A stretch of DNA of 7,032 nucleotides, from NCBI GenBank assembly GCA_900544845.1, contig UQWV01000080.1, positions 1-7,032 of the forward strand, given 5' to 3'. The translations under genes were made by a program, and so were the position numbers. The DNA is from an uncultured Collinsella sp. (GTDB taxonomy: Bacteria; Actinomycetota; Coriobacteriia; Coriobacteriales; Coriobacteriaceae). Within the stretch, counting starts at the first letter, position 1, and every line of letters begins with the position of its first letter. The notes beneath the pieces are model-generated. The model was not told the origin of the DNA, did no database searches, and saw only the letters and a program-made list of their open reading frames with translations. This document shows positions 4,720 to 7,032 of the stretch, piece after piece.

Positions 4720-6534
4720 TCATTCACCTCCCTCGTATGTATCGAGGTATTCCTGCTTGAGCGTCTGCGAGGACGACTTGATCTTTTCCACGAGCGTGCC
4801 GGCCTCGATGAAGTAGAACGAGTTGGTGAGGTCTGCCAGGTCGTCGAGCAGATGGCTTGAAATGAGCACGCTTCGTCCCCGCGCCACCTCGCTGCGCATC
4901 GCGTCGCAGGAGGTTTTCCGCTTTCCCGGATCGAGGCCGTTCAGCGGCTCATCGAGGATGAGGTACGGGCAATCGGTCGCTATCGCCATGGCAAGCTTTA
5001 CCTGCTGCTTCATTCCCGTCGAGAGTTTACGGGTCGGCTTGTCGAGATATGGGGAGATTCCGAGGGAGCTGCAGAGCGAGTCGACGTCGGTGGCCGATTT
5101 CCACGCCTCCCTAACGAAAGCAAGGTGCTCGATGGCCGATAGCGTGGGATAGAGATCCGTGCCGCCCGAAGAGCTCAGATAGACGAGTTCCGCAAATTCG
5201 GCTGATTGACGTTGGCAGATTCCGTCTGCCGTCAGGCTTCCCGAGCGGATGCGGGTGGGAAATTGGCCCGACAGCGCTTCCAGAAGAGTGGTTTTCCCCG
5301 AGCCGTTGGGAGCAACGAGGCCCGCCGCCGTTCCCGGGCTCAGGAAAAGCGACCCGATTGAAAGTATCGTCGTGCTTCCGTATCCCACGCTCACGTCCAG
5401 AAGCTCGAGCCCATGGTGCTTTTTCGCGGGTCCAGGCTGTTTGGGCGAACGTGTCGCAACGGCGCCGACCGCGAAAAGGACCGCGACGTATACCAGGGCC
5501 ACGGCAAGCATCGATGCGCCGCCCGAACCGGAGCCAATGAATTCTGTCGGGAAGCATCCTACGTAACCCGTTGCCTCGATAGGCGAGAACACGGCCAGCG
5601 GCAGGAGCTCGAGCGCGGCGTTATGCCCCAGTGCCGAATCGGACAGTAACGGGAATGCCGGGGCCGCGACAAGCAGCGCGGAGGCAAGGGGGCCCGCGAA
5701 GACGCGCCTCGTTGCGGTCGATAGGACGGCGGAGCAAACGGATATCAAGGTTCCACCCGCGAGCAGCGCGAGAAGTATGGTCGTGAAGACGTTTCCCGCG
5801 GTCGTGGTGGTGAGCGCGCCGTCATGGAAGAAGGCGATCGGGTACCCGATCTGCCCGAAGCCGTTTAGGGCCAAGGCGTAAATGCCCCCGGGTGCCAGGC
5901 CGGCGAGGAGCATCGCGGTCCCCGCGACGATTATCGAAAACACGGTCTGGATAAGGCGCCGGAATTTGGGCACGGGCGCCTTTGCCGCCAGGGTCCCGGG
6001 CCTTGTGGCGCCGAGCACGAGTATCGACGAGAGAAGGAAGGGGATGAAGGGAAGGAAAGACGGCGCCGTGGCAATGGCGTAAGGCAGGAAGGAAAGGAAT
6101 GGCAGGTCGTTTGCGGAGGCCGGGATATCCGTGATGCCGGAGCTGCTCAGGGCGCGGCAATATGCGAGCGCTGCGTCATTGGTCTCTTGGTCTCCCACGA
6201 TGGACCCGGATTGGAAGCCTTCGCCCATGAGCGCGTAGTAGTTCTCGGCAGAATCGAGAAAGGCGGCGTCGGTTTGAGCGGCGAGGGCGGCGTTCGCGTA
6301 TCTTGCAAGCTCCGCGTCATTTTGCTGCTCTGGAGATAGGTCTGTGCCGCTGGCCTGGGGCGCGCGCGTATTGAATGCGTCGACAAAGCTCTGCATGCCC
6401 TGTTTCATAAAGAAGGGCCCGTAGATGGGTGAATTGAACGCAGTGGGGACGAAAAAGGCTGCAGCGAGAACGAGCGTACAAATCCATACGGCCTTGTCTC
6501 TTAGGATTAGTTTGAGAAGAAGTCGACAGTACAT
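4720..6534 (-). CDS. ABC transporter, fused permease (N-terminal) and ATPase (C-terminal)
   Basis: 604 residues. One membrane segment at about 12-32 precedes a polar outside loop of about 120 residues (35-152). Five more segments follow at about 157-177, 195-217, 247-271, 279-298 and 340-361, the layout of ABC-2 type exporters. A linker (362-374) leads to the ATPase half: Walker A APNGSGKT (408-415), signature LSTGM (504-508), Walker B YLILDEP (524-530), D-loop NGLDP and switch His in SSHLLDD (H561). Oddities: the first Walker A Gly is Ala, and the Q-loop position, usually YLPQ or similar, reads YLSSS (452-456), so the Q-loop Gln seems to be absent. Permease-then-ATPase in one chain is uncommon for ABC-2 transporters, which usually use two genes; a homodimer is the likely unit. 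The start ATG follows AGGTG at seven bases. Substrate unknown; drug, peptide or lipid export is the usual range. Confidence 0.9.
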   Translation of the reverse strand: MYCRLLLKLILRDKAVWICTLVLAAAFFVPTAFNSPIYGPFFMKQGMQSFVDAFNTRAPQASGTDLSPEQQNDAELARYANAALAAQTDAAFLDSAENYYALMGEGFQSGSIVGDQETNDAALAYCRALSSSGITDIPASANDLPFLSFLPYAIATAPSFLPFIPFLLSSILVLGATRPGTLAAKAPVPKFRRLIQTVFSIIVAGTAMLLAGLAPGGIYALALNGFGQIGYPIAFFHDGALTTTTAGNVFTTILLALLAGGTLISVCSAVLSTATRRVFAGPLASALLVAAPAFPLLSDSALGHNAALELLPLAVFSPIEATGYVGCFPTEFIGSGSGGASMLAVALVYVAVLFAVGAVATRSPKQPGPAKKHHGLELLDVSVGYGSTTILSIGSLFLSPGTAAGLVAPNGSGKTTLLEALSGQFPTRIRSGSLTADGICQRQSAEFAELVYLSSSGGTDLYPTLSAIEHLAFVREAWKSATDVDSLCSSLGISPYLDKPTRKLSTGMKQQVKLAMAIATDCPYLILDEPLNGLDPGKRKTSCDAMRSEVARGRSVLISSHLLDDLADLTNSFYFIEAGTLVEKIKSSSQTLKQEYLDTYEGGE

Positions 6535-6671
6535 TCAGAAGCACCTACGTTCCTCAAAGAACTGTTAGATTAAAAGTAACAGACCGGATGAAGATACGTG
6601 CGACGGGGGCGAGGCGAATGGCTGAACGGTATCGATATGCGGGTTTAACGGCATATCGACCACATAGATTA
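6535..6671 (-). promoter_or_regulatory. Leader region of the ABC gene with inverted repeat
   Basis: TCGATATGC (6632-6640) is exactly complementary to GCATATCGA (6651-6659) around ten bases; two further flanking pairs (GG and CC) form if two bases bulge. It lies about 100 bases upstream of the ABC start codon. No T run follows on the minus strand, so it is more likely an operator or leader stem than a terminator. I could not find a convincing -35/-10 pair, so whether the ABC gene has its own promoter here is open. Confidence 0.4.
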
Positions 6672-6872
6672 TTAACTTGCTTGACTTGTAAACCTAATCG
6701 TCCTGTCATCATATTCAACTTCGAAAAAAGGGGAATGAGGGCATCCCGATGCATCGAGTATTACTGGAACCCCGGCGATACGCTGAATGATTTGTGACGA
6801 ATAGTCATGTCCATCAAGAAGGCTCGACGCTTCGGGCAGCTCGTCAATCGATATATCAATTCTTGGAGACAT
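6672..6872 (-). CDS. 66-codon hypothetical protein
   Basis: Starts at the ATG at 6872, preceded by GGTAGGA at five bases. It begins MSPRIDISIDELPEASSLLD, contains QIIQRIAGVPVILDASGCPH and ends in a strand-rich part (FFEVEYDDRTIRFTSQAS). It is soluble, somewhat acidic, with one Cys and no membrane segment. Its start lies 17 bases inside the end of the upstream membrane protein gene, so the two overlap and are probably translated together. It may be a small cytoplasmic partner of the neighbouring membrane proteins. The overlapping minus-strand frame 6554-6754 has no ribosome binding site and is less likely. I do not recognise the family; base composition is more AT-rich than in the ABC gene. 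Confidence 0.5.
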   Translation of the reverse strand: MSPRIDISIDELPEASSLLDGHDYSSQIIQRIAGVPVILDASGCPHSPFFEVEYDDRTIRFTSQAS

Positions 6873-7032
6873 GTATTCCTACCATTTTTAAAGAAACAAC
6901 GGCGGTAATCGCTATCGAGATTGCGCCAATAACACCGAGCGCTATCTGAATGGGATATAACCCCAGCACATATCCAAATACGGAGAAGAACATTGCGGAA
7001 AAGAGGGCCCTTACCAGAGATGCGGCGGAAAG
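6856..7032 (-). CDS. C-terminal end of a membrane protein, cut by the window edge
   Basis: The last 58 codons of a minus-strand gene that begins beyond position 7032, ending in a TGA at 6856-6858. The visible part is strongly hydrophobic: SLVRALFSAMFFSVFGYVLG, then LYPIQIALGVIGAISIAITA, then VVSLKMVGIHVSKN, which gives two membrane segments and a short basic cytoplasmic tail. It could be the permease subunit of another transporter or a small hydrophobic accessory protein; too little is visible to decide. It overlaps the start of the 66-codon gene by 17 bases, suggesting an operon that may continue into the ABC gene. Confidence 0.6.
   Translation of the reverse strand, partial: LSAASLVRALFSAMFFSVFGYVLGLYPIQIALGVIGAISIAITAVVSLKMVGIHVSKN

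Noticed and set aside
5111..5557. Long alternative frames inside the ABC gene, both strands
   Set aside because: They are shadows of the high-GC ABC coding sequence, rich in Arg/Pro/Gly, with no independent motifs or ribosome binding sites.
6554..6754. Minus-strand 66-codon frame between the small gene and the ABC gene
   Set aside because: It overlaps the better supported 6672-6872 gene, has no ribosome binding site, and its sequence spans the inverted repeat.

Overview
The window looks like accessory chromosome from a moderately GC-rich Gram-positive bacterium. My best guess is the actinobacterial class Coriobacteriia (Collinsella or a relative). This is an inference from the style of the proteins: an HtrA-type PDZ tail rich in Q and G, BspA-like DTSNV...MF repeats, an orphan AAA/DUF4143 ATPase, and codons ending in G or C in the better genes. 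No rRNA, tRNA, CRISPR array or transposase is visible.

Layout. Positions 1-600 hold debris on the minus strand: the 5' start of one gene, with an excellent ribosome binding site, is joined out of frame to the 3' end of an htrA-like serine protease gene (PDZ domain only). A short acidic reading frame continues past the htrA stop. After a 270-base gap with a good terminator hairpin comes a small membrane-anchored protein on the minus strand (872-1291). Then follow a strong hairpin, an orphan GC-rich coding fragment (1387-1647, plus) and a pair of tiny membrane genes (33 and 79 codons, plus) in one likely transcript.

The centre (2110-3716) is an ATPase of the AAA_14/DUF4143 class with an elaborate upstream region. 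It has a perfect 13-bp inverted repeat, then 23-bp tandem repeats carrying GTCCCAA. The last repeat runs into the -35 region of a promoter with a consensus TATAAT. A long perfect hairpin separates this gene from the convergent minus-strand half.

The minus-strand half, read right to left, starts with the end of a membrane protein cut by the window edge. It overlaps a 66-codon ORF. After a gap with an inverted repeat comes a one-piece ABC transporter (ABC-2-like membrane half followed by the ATPase half). One base after its stop begins a membrane-anchored small protein, so the two are probably translationally coupled. Last is a truncated, frameshifted BspA-like/DUF285 surface-protein remnant.

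There is no complete pathway here. The likely functional units are the ABC transporter with its coupled partner, the repeat-controlled ATPase, and the two-gene small membrane cassette. The most unusual features are the iteron-like promoter of the ATPase, the chimeric htrA junction, and the divergent nucleotide-binding motifs of the transporter.
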